Source of the DNA: Planctomycetia bacterium
GTDB taxonomy: Bacteria; Planctomycetota; Phycisphaerae; Phycisphaerales; SM1A02
DNA: 64,000 nucleotides
Assembly: GCA_005776885.1 (NCBI GenBank)
Contig: SXOD01000050.1
Coordinates: 1-64,000 of the forward strand
Direction: 5' to 3'
The notes below the pieces were generated by a model that searched no databases, was not told where the DNA came from, and was given only the letters and a program-made list of their open reading frames with translations. Shown piece by piece: positions 35,376 through 44,432 of this stretch (position 1 is the stretch's first letter; the number at the start of each line of letters is the position of its first letter). A program made the translations under genes and the position numbers.

Positions 35376-36811
35376 CCGTGACCGCTGCATCGGCGCCGAC
35401 GACCGCCGGATTCCTGTCGCTTGGTGAAGTCTCCATGGCGTGTGGCGGCACGTGGTTGTCGCCGATGGACATCGACTCGCTGGCGCGCAGGACCTCTGGC
35501 GTGGCCACGGACTCGCGGGTCGTGTCGGCCAGCGGGCCCGGCGCGATCTTTGTGGCACTGAAGGGTGATCGATTCGATGGCCACGACTCGCTCGCGGAGG
35601 CTGCTGCACGCGGCTGCGTCGCCGCGATCGTGTCTCGCCCGGTGGCCGGCGTGGCCTTGCCGCAGTGCCTGGTCGGCGACACGGTGACGGCCTTCCAGCG
35701 CCTGGCCTGCGCGTGGCGCGCGCGGCTGACGGCCACGGTCGTCGCAGTCACCGGGAGTGCGGGCAAGACGACCACCCACCGACTGCTTGGCGCCGCACTG
35801 GGTCGAGCCGGCGTCACGTGCGCCAGCCCGAAGAGCTTCAACAACCACATCGGCGTCCCCATCTCCATCTGCCGCTGTCCCTCAGATGCCTCGTTTCTCG
35901 TGGCCGAGGTCGGCACGAATCATCCCGGCGAGATCGAGGCGCTGGGCGCGATCGTGCGGCCCGACGTGTGCGTGGTGACGAATGCCGGCCGCGTGCACCT
36001 GGAGGGCCTCGGAAGTCTTGCCGGCGTCGTGGCGGAGAAGTCGTCCATCGCGGCGTCGCTGGAGCCGGGCGGCACGGCGGTGGCGCCGATTGACCAGCCC
36101 GAGCTCTACGCAGCGGTCGCGTCGCATGGCCACAGGGTCGTCCCATTCGGGAGCGAGGCTGCCGGAGCCGGCGGCGTCGGCATCGTGTCCCGCACGCCGA
36201 CCGCGACGGGGCAGCTGGTGGAGGTGCTCGCCTTTGGCGCGCGGGCGTCGCTGGAACTGCGCCTCCCCGGTTGGCACAATGCGAGAAACGCCAGTGCGGC
36301 GCTGGCGGCAGCGATTGTCGCGGGTGCTTCGATGGAGCAGGCGACCGAGGGAATGGCCTCCGTGGAGCCCGCCGACATGCGGATGGTCCGTGAAGACCTG
36401 GGTTGGTGCACGCTGTACAACGATGCCTACAACGCCAACCCCGAGGCCATGCGTGCCAGCCTGCTGACATTTGCCGAGCTGGCGCCTGCGCGCCGGCGGG
36501 TCGTCGTGCTGGGCGAGATGCGTGAGTTGGGGCCGGCGTCCGCCTCGCTGCACGCGGAGGTCGGTGCGATGGCCGCGGCGACGGCACAGGTGTGCATCTT
36601 CGTCGGAGGCGACACGAGGCACGGCGGCGCAGCGGCGGCCAGCGCGGGCGCTGCGACCGGCGTCACGAGCCACTTCTTCGAGTCGCTCAGCGACCAGACC
36701 ACGTCGCATATCCGGTCCATCCTTCGCGAGGGGGATGCGGTGCTGGTCAAGGGCTCTCGCGGAGCCGCCATGGAACGATTCATCGAGGGGCTGCGCGCCC
36801 TGGGCCGCTGA
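35372..36811 (+). CDS. murF: UDP-MurNAc-pentapeptide synthetase MurF
   Basis: A 479-residue Mur ligase that adds D-Ala-D-Ala. The ATP site is VAVTGSAGKTTTHRLL; then FNNHIGVP, EVGTNHPGEI and YNDAYNANPEAMRASL, all MurF signatures. The N-terminal substrate domain has ATDSRVVSASGPGAIFVALKG. The ATG overlaps the murE stop. It is followed 13 bases later by mraY, the usual dcw-cluster order, with the rest of that cluster not seen here. Confidence 0.95.
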   Translation: MTVTAASAPTTAGFLSLGEVSMACGGTWLSPMDIDSLARRTSGVATDSRVVSASGPGAIFVALKGDRFDGHDSLAEAAARGCVAAIVSRPVAGVALPQCLVGDTVTAFQRLACAWRARLTATVVAVTGSAGKTTTHRLLGAALGRAGVTCASPKSFNNHIGVPISICRCPSDASFLVAEVGTNHPGEIEALGAIVRPDVCVVTNAGRVHLEGLGSLAGVVAEKSSIAASLEPGGTAVAPIDQPELYAAVASHGHRVVPFGSEAAGAGGVGIVSRTPTATGQLVEVLAFGARASLELRLPGWHNARNASAALAAAIVAGASMEQATEGMASVEPADMRMVREDLGWCTLYNDAYNANPEAMRASLLTFAELAPARRRVVVLGEMRELGPASASLHAEVGAMAAATAQVCIFVGGDTRHGGAAAASAGAATGVTSHFFESLSDQTTSHIRSILREGDAVLVKGSRGAAMERFIEGLRALGR

Positions 36812-36824
36812 GGGATTCGCTGCA

Positions 36825-38027
36825 ATGCTCTTCTATCTCGTCGATCAACTGCAAAACCGGCTGGACCAACTCGGCCTCGGCGGCCTGGTCAGCATCATGT
36901 ACCAAGTGGAGTTCCGCGCGCTCTTCGCGGTACTCCTCTCGTTCGCCGCCACCCTGTGGGTGGCACCGCGCACGATCCGGTGGCTGGCCGCGAAGAAGAT
37001 CGGCGACCGTCCCGAGTTCTACAACAAGACGATCAACGAACTGATGAAGGAACGAGTCGGCACGCCGACGATGGGTGGGCTGTTCGTGATCGGCACCCTG
37101 CTGGGAACGACATTCCTGCTGGCGGACGTGGTCCACTCCCGCTACGTGCAGCTGGCCTTCGTGGCCGTGCTTTGGCTGGCGTGCGTGGGCGCGATCGACG
37201 ACTGGCTCAAGCTCACCAAGGCCAACCGTGCGCCGGGGACGCGGGAGGGGCTGTACTCGCACGAGAAGCTGGCGGCGCAGATCTTGATCGGCGGCATCGT
37301 GTGCTTCTTCGCCTACCGGGTCTCGGGACTCCCCGACGCGCACGTCCTGAACCTTCCGTTCCAGCGGACGTACCCGCCCACTCCGGCCATCGACTCCATG
37401 ATCCAGCCGCCAGCGATCGCCTCGAACGTCTGGGTCATGGGCGTCCTGGCCTTCACCGCCTTGGGCTGCTTCATGATGGTGGCGATGTCCAACGGCGCCA
37501 ACATCACGGATGGGCTTGACGGACTAGCGGGCAGCAACCTGCTGGTGGCCAGCGTCGCGGTCATGATCCTGGCCTGGGTCGCCGGCAGCCCCAGGGCTGC
37601 GTACTTCCTCATGGTGCCCCACGTGGCGGGAAGTGCGGAACTCATGGTGGTGGCGGGGGCCATGGTCGGTTCACTGCTTGGTTTCCTGTGGTTCAACGCC
37701 CATCCAGCCAAGGTCTTCATGGGCGACACGGGGAGCCTGCCGCTGGGTGGGCTCCTGGCCTTCATCGCCGTCGTGATCCGGCAGGAAGTCCTGCTGATCC
37801 CGATCTGCGGCGTCTTGATCCTGGAGATGGGAAGCGTGGCGCTCCAGGTGGGGTACTTCAAGTACTCGCGGAGGAAATACGGCGAACCACGTCGCCTCCT
37901 CCGGTGCTCACCGCTCCATCATCACTTCCAGCAACTGGGCTGGAAGGAGCAGCACATCGTGACCCGCAGCATGATCGTGAGCATCGTGCTGGCGATCATC
38001 GCGCTGGCCAGCATCAAGATTCGCTGA
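36825..38027 (+). CDS. mraY: Phospho-N-acetylmuramoyl-pentapeptide-transferase MraY
   Basis: A 400-residue inner-membrane enzyme that makes lipid I, with about 10 transmembrane helices. Catalytic and signature segments are GTPTMGGLFVI, VGAIDDWLKLT, NITDGLDGLAG, FMGDTGSLPLGG and CSPLHHHFQQLGWKE. A GAGGG lies about 10 bases before the ATG. The last 14 bases overlap the convergent mutS gene. It is the last gene of the def-to-mraY run, which would make the wall precursor genes co-transcribed with def, fmt and queA. Confidence 0.95.
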   Translation: MLFYLVDQLQNRLDQLGLGGLVSIMYQVEFRALFAVLLSFAATLWVAPRTIRWLAAKKIGDRPEFYNKTINELMKERVGTPTMGGLFVIGTLLGTTFLLADVVHSRYVQLAFVAVLWLACVGAIDDWLKLTKANRAPGTREGLYSHEKLAAQILIGGIVCFFAYRVSGLPDAHVLNLPFQRTYPPTPAIDSMIQPPAIASNVWVMGVLAFTALGCFMMVAMSNGANITDGLDGLAGSNLLVASVAVMILAWVAGSPRAAYFLMVPHVAGSAELMVVAGAMVGSLLGFLWFNAHPAKVFMGDTGSLPLGGLLAFIAVVIRQEVLLIPICGVLILEMGSVALQVGYFKYSRRKYGEPRRLLRCSPLHHHFQQLGWKEQHIVTRSMIVSIVLAIIALASIKIR

Positions 38028-40731
38028 CGGCGGACTCCCGGAGCTTGCGCAGCGCGTCGAACGCCTCCAGCGGCGTCATTCGATCCAAGTCCATCGCCGT
38101 GAGCATCGCCACCAGCGGATGGGTTGACGGTGGCGGGTCAAAGAGCGATGGACCGTCAACATCGCGGCGAGCCATGCGCCGCGGAGGTGCGCTGCCGGCA
38201 TCGTCACCGCGAAGGGCGCGCCGAACACCGGCATCGTCGGCGTGGAGCGCCAGGGTTTCCAGGAGCTTCCGCGCCCGTTCCACGGTCTGAGGCGGGATCC
38301 CCGCCAGCTGCGCCACATGGATGCCGTAGGACTGGTCGGTGTTTCCCGTGCGGATCTGGTGGAGGAAGATGATCTTCCCGTTCCACTCGCGCACGGCGAC
38401 GTGGAGGTTCTGGATGCCGGGCGTTCGCTCAACCACTTCGGTGAGCTCGTGATAGTGCGTCGCAAAGAGCGTGCGGCAGCCGAGGGTGGCGAGGCGTTCC
38501 GTGATCGCCCACGCCAGGCTGAGCCCGTCCAGCGTGCTGGTGCCGCGACCGACCTCGTCCATCACGACGAGCGTGCGCTGGGTGGCCGTGTTGAGGATGC
38601 CGGCCGTCTCGGTCATCTCCACCATGAAGGTGGACTGGCCGCCGTGGAGTTCGTCGCTGGCGCCGATGCGCGTGGCGATGCGGTCCGTCAGGCCAATGCG
38701 CGCGCGGGTGGCGGGGACGAACGAACCGGCATGCGCGAGCAGCGTGATGAGCGCCACCTGCCGGATGTAGGTGCTCTTGCCCGCCATGTTGGGGCCGGTG
38801 ATGAGGGCCAACGGAGCCGCATCGCCACCGAGCGTCGTGTCGTTGGGGACGAATCGTTCTCCCAAGATCGTGTCCACCACGGCATGCCGTCCCTCGACGA
38901 GGTCCAGAATCGGCTCCGCAGTCATCGTTGGCTTGACCCAACGATGTTGCGTGGCGTGGGAGGCGAACGTGGCCAGGCAATCGATCGTGGCCAGCGCATC
39001 GGCGAGCGCGGTCATGGCGGGGCGATGCTGGTCCATCGTGCCAAGGAGTGCGTCGAAGAGCGCGCGCTCGCGAGCCAGCGACGCGGCTTCGGCGCCAAGC
39101 ACCTTGTCCTCGAATGTCTTGAGTTCCTCGTTGGTGAACCGCTCGGCATTGCGAAGCGATTGCCGGCGTGCGTAGGCCGCGGGCATCTTGTCGGCGTGCG
39201 TGCGCGACACCTCGATGTAGTAGCCGAACACGCGATTGAATCCAACCTTGAGCGAGTCGATTCCAGTCTCGTCGATGACGCGCTTCTGGAATCGAGCCAG
39301 CCACGCAGCCGAATCGGTCTGGAGCGTGCGAGATTCGTCCAGCGCCGCGTCCACGCCATCGCGGAAGAGGCCGCCCTCGCGCAGGTGGGCGGGAGGCACG
39401 TCGACGCATTGCCGGCGGATCGATGCGGCGAGCGGCGCCAGTGCGGCGGCGTCGGCGGCGAGAGTTGGCGCGGCATCGGCGGCGGGGGAGGCGGAGGATC
39501 CGAGCAGGTGTGCCAGTGCGCCTGCCGATTCGATGGATCGCGCCGCGGCCACGACATCGCGCGGGGTGGCTCGATGCATCGCCACTCGTCCGGCGATTCG
39601 AGCCAGGTCCTGCACGCCGGCGAGGGCCTCGCGCACGCGGCGCAGCAGGTCGGTGTCGTCGGCCAGCGCGGCGACCGCGGCGTGGCGGCGTCGGATCGCG
39701 GCAAGGTCAGCCAAGGGCGCGCAGAGCCACTCGCGGAGCAGTCGTCGACCCATCGGCGTGCGTGGCTGGCTTTGGCCGGAGAAGGAACCAAGCAGCGATC
39801 CTTCGACGGAGCCGCCTCGGATCGTTCGCTCGATCTCCAGGCTCTGCAGGCTGGCGGCGTCAAGGAGGAGCCGGTCTCCCGGCGTGAGGACGCGTGGGAG
39901 GGAGAGATGCGCGAGCGATTCGCCCTGTGTTTCTCGGAGGTATCGCACCAGCGCGCCGCATGCGGCGACGGCGGGCCCAGCCTCTGGGAGGCCCAGTCCG
40001 GCGAGCGCGGCGACGGAGAATTGCGAGCAGAGTGCCTCACGGGCTTCCGCCTCTCGCCAGTACCAGCCGTCGCGAGTCGTGCGCGATGCACCGGCTGTGC
40101 GGCACATCGTGGCGGCGTCGCGGTCGGCTCGCTCGTCGCGCTCGGCGGGGAGCAGCACTTCCGCGGCGCCCGCAAGCGCGAGCGTGTCGGTGGCAGCGGC
40201 GGATGGAGCCGTGGTGACGGTGAAGGCGCCGGTGGAGAGTTCGATGGTGGCGACGGCGCAGGTACGACTGGCCCCCGAGGCGCCGGCCTCGGTGGCCACG
40301 CACGCCACGCGATTGCCCGCGCCGGCGTCAAGCAGCGTGTCATCCACACGCGTGCCCGGCGTGATGACTCGCGTCACCGCGCGGTCCACTACTCCCTTGG
40401 CGTCCTTGGGATCTTGCACCTGGTCCGCGATCGCCACGCGGAATCCCTGGTCGACCAGCCTCTTGATGTATGCCTCCGCGGAGTGCCACGGGATGCCCGC
40501 CATCGGGATGCCGTTGGTGCGCTGCGTGAGCGTGATCCCCAGGGCCTTGTGGGCCGTCACCGCATCGTCATCGAAGAGCTCGAAGAAGTCGCCCAGCCGG
40601 AAGAGCAGGATGCAATCAGGATGCGACGCCTTGAACTGCGCGTGCTGGCGCATCGCGGGCGTGTCGCGGTTGGGGGTACCACTGGGAACAGATTGCGGCA
40701 CGGTTGTGGAACGCGCAGGTACGAGGGGCAT
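38014..40731 (-). CDS. mutS: DNA mismatch repair protein MutS
   Basis: A 905-residue mismatch-recognition ATPase. The N-terminal mismatch-binding segment is FRLGDFFELFDDDA, keeping the Phe-x-Glu wedge. The clamp/connector domains have GIPMAGIPWHSAEAYI. The ATPase has TGPNMAGKSTYIRQVALI (Walker A), VVMDEVGRGTSTLDGLSLAWA (Walker B and signature) and ATHYHELTE. The ATG at 40731 is preceded by TAGGCT on the minus strand about 13 bases upstream. It ends inside mraY (14-base antiparallel overlap). MutL is not in the window. Confidence 0.96.
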   Translation of the reverse strand: MPLVPARSTTVPQSVPSGTPNRDTPAMRQHAQFKASHPDCILLFRLGDFFELFDDDAVTAHKALGITLTQRTNGIPMAGIPWHSAEAYIKRLVDQGFRVAIADQVQDPKDAKGVVDRAVTRVITPGTRVDDTLLDAGAGNRVACVATEAGASGASRTCAVATIELSTGAFTVTTAPSAAATDTLALAGAAEVLLPAERDERADRDAATMCRTAGASRTTRDGWYWREAEAREALCSQFSVAALAGLGLPEAGPAVAACGALVRYLRETQGESLAHLSLPRVLTPGDRLLLDAASLQSLEIERTIRGGSVEGSLLGSFSGQSQPRTPMGRRLLREWLCAPLADLAAIRRRHAAVAALADDTDLLRRVREALAGVQDLARIAGRVAMHRATPRDVVAAARSIESAGALAHLLGSSASPAADAAPTLAADAAALAPLAASIRRQCVDVPPAHLREGGLFRDGVDAALDESRTLQTDSAAWLARFQKRVIDETGIDSLKVGFNRVFGYYIEVSRTHADKMPAAYARRQSLRNAERFTNEELKTFEDKVLGAEAASLARERALFDALLGTMDQHRPAMTALADALATIDCLATFASHATQHRWVKPTMTAEPILDLVEGRHAVVDTILGERFVPNDTTLGGDAAPLALITGPNMAGKSTYIRQVALITLLAHAGSFVPATRARIGLTDRIATRIGASDELHGGQSTFMVEMTETAGILNTATQRTLVVMDEVGRGTSTLDGLSLAWAITERLATLGCRTLFATHYHELTEVVERTPGIQNLHVAVREWNGKIIFLHQIRTGNTDQSYGIHVAQLAGIPPQTVERARKLLETLALHADDAGVRRALRGDDAGSAPPRRMARRDVDGPSLFDPPPSTHPLVAMLTAMDLDRMTPLEAFDALRKLRESAVSES

Positions 40732-40769
40732 GTCACCTGCGCCAAGCCTACGTTGGTCAACCGCAAGCC

Positions 40770-40798
40770 TTGACCAGCAAGAAGTGTGGGGATAGGCT
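40770..40798 (+). promoter_or_regulatory. Sigma-70-like promoter for the secreted unknown trio
   Basis: TTGACC (40770-40775), a 17-base spacer, and TAGGCT (40793-40798). The ATG at 40807 follows eight bases later, so the transcript would have almost no leader. It is the best-matched promoter pair in the window. Confidence 0.65.
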
Positions 40799-40806
40799 CT
40801 CTAGCC

Positions 40807-41271
40807 ATGAGCGAGAGGGGCCAGTCGAGTCGTGGTCGTCGCCGAGGGCTGCAGCCGATGTCCGGTTCGAACGTGTTGTTGCTCACGTTCATCGCCGGTG
40901 TGAGTGGGTTCACGATGTTGTCCGACCACGGGGCGGAGGGTCAAGGGGGACTAAGGGCGATGGATTGCCTGCGAGAGGTGGGAGGGACTGCTTGCGAGTT
41001 GTGCGAGGTGCCGATTCAAGAGCGATGCAGCGACGGGACGGTATGTCGATACAGAATCGATGTGAATGAAGCGGCGCGCCGAGTGGTCGCCGCGCCCACC
41101 GGTCACTGGGGGTTCAGTGACGAGGGCGAGGGGTACCGGCGGTGCCGAGGCATGTACCGCCGATGCAGTCCGGATGCTCCGAAAGGCTGCGCCGAGACGG
41201 GGATGTGGTTCGACTGCGCAAGGCTAGAGCGGCACGTCGGGAGTGACGCTTGCCCGTCTCCAACACCATGA
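40807..41271 (+). CDS. Secreted cysteine-rich protein of unknown function
   Basis: A 154-residue protein, not recognised. A long basic lead (SERGQSSRGRRRGLQ) precedes a hydrophobic helix (VLLLTFIAGVSGFTML), then a domain with ten cysteines (for example ACELC and RRCRGMYRRC), an even number that suggests disulfides outside the cytoplasm. No lipobox. It is the first gene of a three-gene set started by the promoter at 40770, and its stop overlaps the next ATG. Function cannot be assigned. Confidence 0.6.
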   Translation: MSERGQSSRGRRRGLQPMSGSNVLLLTFIAGVSGFTMLSDHGAEGQGGLRAMDCLREVGGTACELCEVPIQERCSDGTVCRYRIDVNEAARRVVAAPTGHWGFSDEGEGYRRCRGMYRRCSPDAPKGCAETGMWFDCARLERHVGSDACPSPTP

Positions 41272-42536
41272 GCATCCCTCGCCTCACCATCGGGACTCGA
41301 GCGGCGATGCTTCCCCTTCTTGCCGGTGCCGTTGCAGCCCAGGGAGGACAGGTTGTTCATTCGGATCGGCTGCGGGACCCCGTGCCTCCGTCCGCCCATC
41401 AGGTTGCGGATGGCGTACGCCTTCAGTCGGTTGACTGGGGGCAGCCACTCCAATCCGAAGAGTTCCTGGCGGTTGCGGTTGATGTGCTTGGGGATGCAGG
41501 CGCCCCGTGGTCCCTCCAGCGGTGGGGCGAGTTCGTTGAAGCACATGACGACGCATGTCATTCGGCGATACCTTCGATTGAACGACTCTCCGCCGTCGAT
41601 GGGGACTTTCTGAAGAGCGCGACGGTGGTGGAGCAGGCAGAGTTGCTGCAAACCATCAACACGCGCGTCGAAGGGGTCATCCGCCGCCTTGCCACCTTGG
41701 AATGCGAGTTGTGGGGCGACCTGTTCGCGCGCGCGGCTGATCGGCATGAGGAGCCGCGAAATGGGAATGCGTGCTTGGAGAGCATGGCACGGGCGAGGGC
41801 GTACGTGAGGCACTCACGATCCAACTATGCCATGCCCGACGGGGACCTCGATGGAGGCGGGATTCTGCGCGCCATGGGGTTCGATGCGTCGAGCCTCCCT
41901 TCATTGAATGACAAACTCTGTGAGGCGCGGGAGGCGTGGGCCGCACTTCAACTGGAGCGATATGTGAAGGAGCGCGAGGTCGGCGTGGCAACCCTGCGTT
42001 CGCTTGGCCGCGTCGAGCAAGGTGAGTCGTGGACGGTCTACCGGGACGCCCGGCGGAAGGCCGCCGGGGCCGTGGTTGAGCTGTGCAGCCGCCAGCTGCG
42101 CACGCAGCAGGACGTGCTGGATTTCGCGGCACGCCATTTCTCCGTTGAAGAGCGTGCGACGCTCGACTCACTGCTCCTCCGGGCGCGGTTCCCGGAACTG
42201 GCGCGAGCTGCGGGGGTCGCGATGATCGAAGAGGCCCTTCAGTCCGTGAATGGCGCAGAGCCGAATGCCGTGTCGTCCGCGCAGCGGGGAGCGGTGCTTG
42301 CCATGCTGCGCGTGGAGTTCAGTCAGCTCTGCGAGACGCACGCGGATGCCTACGACGTCGATCTTCGACTGGAATCGCGTGGGGTCGATCCGGAGGATCC
42401 GCAGTGTGTCGAACGCTCCAACAGGAGCCGGGACCGGGTAGCCGAATGGCGCAGGCGAGGGGTGGCGACGCTCGTCGGCCTAGGAGTGCTGGATGATGTC
42501 GATCGCGTCAAGTTTGAACAGGAGGCCAGCCCATGA
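41268..42536 (+). CDS. Exported helical protein of unknown function
   Basis: A 422-residue protein, not recognised. The start (SIPRLTIGTRAAMLPLLAGAVAAQ) looks like a signal peptide. The rest is mostly charged and helical, with long amphipathic stretches (LQLERYVKEREVGVATLRSL and VEERATLDSLLLRARFPELA) of the kind seen in heptad or helical-bundle proteins. The ATG overlaps the previous stop (ATGA) and its stop overlaps the next possible ATG. Context ties it to the Cys-rich neighbour. Confidence 0.6.
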   Translation: MSIPRLTIGTRAAMLPLLAGAVAAQGGQVVHSDRLRDPVPPSAHQVADGVRLQSVDWGQPLQSEEFLAVAVDVLGDAGAPWSLQRWGEFVEAHDDACHSAIPSIERLSAVDGDFLKSATVVEQAELLQTINTRVEGVIRRLATLECELWGDLFARAADRHEEPRNGNACLESMARARAYVRHSRSNYAMPDGDLDGGGILRAMGFDASSLPSLNDKLCEAREAWAALQLERYVKEREVGVATLRSLGRVEQGESWTVYRDARRKAAGAVVELCSRQLRTQQDVLDFAARHFSVEERATLDSLLLRARFPELARAAGVAMIEEALQSVNGAEPNAVSSAQRGAVLAMLRVEFSQLCETHADAYDVDLRLESRGVDPEDPQCVERSNRSRDRVAEWRRRGVATLVGLGVLDDVDRVKFEQEASP

Positions 42537-42884
42537 AGTGGTGGAAGCAGACGCTCAACGTGCGATTCTTCGTTGGTGAGCCATCGTGAGATCAGCCTCG
42601 GACTGCAGCCGGAAGACCTCTCCGTGTCCGCTCACCACATCCCGACCGGCTCGTACACGACCACGACGAGCTACGCGGCGGTGAGGGATGGCACTCGATT
42701 CATCGTGCGTGCGACCATGACATTTGAGGTGCTAAGGGGATGGACCGCGTGGGAAACTCCGGGGGGCGGGGGAGACGATGTGGTCCCTCCCCACTGGGGC
42801 CTCCACTGGCCAGTCTTCTCGCTCGAGGGGGAAGAGGCCGGGACGGGACGACTGGTTTCTCGCAGTTCACTCCTCACTCCCTGA
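42533..42884 (+). pseudogene. Possible frameshifted third gene of the secreted trio
   Basis: ATG 42533 overlaps the preceding stop in the same ATGA way as its neighbours but reads only 18 codons (MKWWKQTLNVRFFVGEPS) before TGA at 42587. The next frame is open across the junction and runs from about 42573 (VSHREISLGLQPEDLSVS) to 42884. The natural reading is one gene of about 115 codons broken by a one-base shift near 42565-42575. A sequencing error is equally possible. Not recognised. Confidence 0.35.
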
Positions 42885-42950
42885 GTTTCCCGCGCGTGGT
42901 GCCCGTGGCTGCCCCCGGCGGTCCGCGCGTGCTACAATCCCCGTCCCAAT

Positions 42951-43023
42951 GGGGTGGTAGCTCAATTGGGAGAGCGCTTGAATCGCATTCAAGAGGTTGT
43001 GAGTTCGATCCTCATCCACTCCA
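42951..43023 (+). tRNA. tRNA-Ala (anticodon CGC)
   Basis: A 73-base cloverleaf. The acceptor GGGGTGG/CCACTCC has the G3-U70 wobble that identifies tRNA-Ala. The anticodon stem CTTGA/TCAAG frames ATCGCAT, giving CGC, with the A32-U38 pair typical of tRNA-Ala. A TACAAT hexamer at 42933-42938 lies 12 bases upstream and is a likely -10. Confidence 0.96.
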
Positions 43024-43034
43024 CTCGTTGACGC

Positions 43035-43062
43035 AACGGGTGTCGCAGCAGCGGCACCCGTT
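43035..43062 (+). terminator. Hairpin after tRNA-Ala
   Basis: A 12-bp stem (AACGGGTGTCGC with GCGGCACCCGTT, one G-T pair) around an AGCA loop, 11 bases after the tRNA, followed by CGTCGTTT. It is a probable terminator with a poor T-run. Confidence 0.6.
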
Positions 43063-43102
43063 CGTCGTTTGAGGTCACGGCGCGGCATCGAACCATCGAC
43101 CC

Positions 43103-44107
43103 ATGGAAGCTCTCGTCCAACATGGAACGGACCTCGCCGTCGAGCTGGCGCTGCTGGCCGTCGCGGCTGTGCTCGGGGCAGTGGCCCCGCGACTCTTCCG
43201 GCTCAAGCACCGCGGCATGCAGTTTGCGCTCAGCGGCGTGAGCGGCGTGATGATCGGCTTGGCGTGCTTCCACTTGCTGCCACATGCGATCGAGGAGCTT
43301 GGCGGCAAGGGCCCAAGCTGGATGGCGGGTGTGGAGGCGGCGATGATCGCGGCGGTGGTTGGCTTCTGCGCGATGTTCCTGTTGGAGCGATTCCTCTGCT
43401 TCCACCACCACGAGGAGCCGGAGGGCGAGGAAGCGGCGCATGATTGCGGGCATGGGCACTCGGACGCACGCGGTCACGCACACGCACTGGCAGGCTCGCA
43501 CTCCCATGCCCACGACCATGCACACGCCATGGCGGCGGTCGGGGCGTTTGGTGGACTGGCTGTGCATGGACTTCTGGAGGGGGTGGCGCTTGGCGCCGCC
43601 GTGGCGGCGGAGGCGCCTTCGGTGCGGCTGGCCGGTGTGGGGACCTTTCTGGCCATCGTGCTCCACAAGCCCTTTGACTCGCTCACGATCGCCGCGCTGA
43701 TGGCGAGGGCGGGGGCGTCGCAGGGACGAATCGTCGGCGTGGCGCTGCTCCTCTTCCTGGCGATCCCCGTCGGCGTGGCGGTGTTCGCGTTTGGGCTCTC
43801 GGGGTTGGGCGACATGACGGGGCTGGTCCTGGCCGGGGCGGGCGGCATGTTCCTCTGCATCGCCACCAGTGACCTGTTGCCTGAGTTGCAGTTTCACTCG
43901 CATGACCGCGTGGGCCTCAGCGTGGCGCTCTTGGCGGGGATCGCGGTGGCTCTGGGAATCGCGCGCTTGGAGCATGCAACGCATGACCATGGGGTGCACG
44001 GACATGGGGCGCACGAGCATGGGGCGGACGAGCATGGGGCGGACGGACATGCCACGCAAGAGGACGAGGCGCACACTTCGCCAACCCAGGCCAGATTCGA
44101 CCCCTGA
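43103..44107 (+). CDS. ZIP-family divalent metal transporter
   Basis: A 334-residue membrane protein of the ZIP family (Zn/Fe uptake) with eight predicted helices. TM2 has GLACFHLLPHAIEELG; the cytoplasmic loop is His-rich (about 120-145, HAHALAGSHSHAHDHAHAM); TM4 and TM5 carry AVHGLLEGVALGAA and AIVLHKPFDSLTIAA, the metal-ligand histidines. The C-terminal tail is a second His/Asp repeat (HDHGVHGHGAHEHGADEHGA) made by 12-15 base DNA repeats. ATG 43103; no promoter recognised. Confidence 0.9.
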   Translation: MEALVQHGTDLAVELALLAVAAVLGAVAPRLFRLKHRGMQFALSGVSGVMIGLACFHLLPHAIEELGGKGPSWMAGVEAAMIAAVVGFCAMFLLERFLCFHHHEEPEGEEAAHDCGHGHSDARGHAHALAGSHSHAHDHAHAMAAVGAFGGLAVHGLLEGVALGAAVAAEAPSVRLAGVGTFLAIVLHKPFDSLTIAALMARAGASQGRIVGVALLLFLAIPVGVAVFAFGLSGLGDMTGLVLAGAGGMFLCIATSDLLPELQFHSHDRVGLSVALLAGIAVALGIARLEHATHDHGVHGHGAHEHGADEHGADGHATQEDEAHTSPTQARFDP

Positions 44108-44191
44108 GAGGCGCTATTTGGCCTGAGATCGCAGGTTGTTCGCCGCAAACCCGCCGACTCGATGGCTTGATGGCCGCGTACCCTCCCGCCC

Positions 44192-44392
44192 ATGAAGGCC
44201 GAACGCGTTCTCGCTGAACTGAATCGACTCCGCCAGGACTTGGACAAGGACCCCACGGACATGGAGTGGTTCACGCTGCACCATGTGTTCTGCTTCGTCT
44301 CCTACAAGATGGCCGATTTCCAGAAGTACCTCGATGAGGCCGTGAAGGGCGCCAAGCCCGGGCAGGAGCCGAGCCTGGACGAAGAGGAGTAG
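44192..44392 (+). CDS. Small conserved-looking helical protein
   Basis: A 66-residue acidic, soluble protein, not recognised. Sequence features are a charged start (MKAERVLAELNRLRQDLDKD), a central aromatic stretch (EWFTLHHVFCFVSYKMADF) and an acidic tail ending DEEE. It looks like a compact helical hairpin. TACCCT seven bases before the ATG may be a -10. It is followed 40 bases later by ileS. Confidence 0.6.
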   Translation: MKAERVLAELNRLRQDLDKDPTDMEWFTLHHVFCFVSYKMADFQKYLDEAVKGAKPGQEPSLDEEE

Positions 44393-44432
44393 AAGCAGTT
44401 TTCCGGGGCTGGCGCGTACACTCCGCCCCTTC

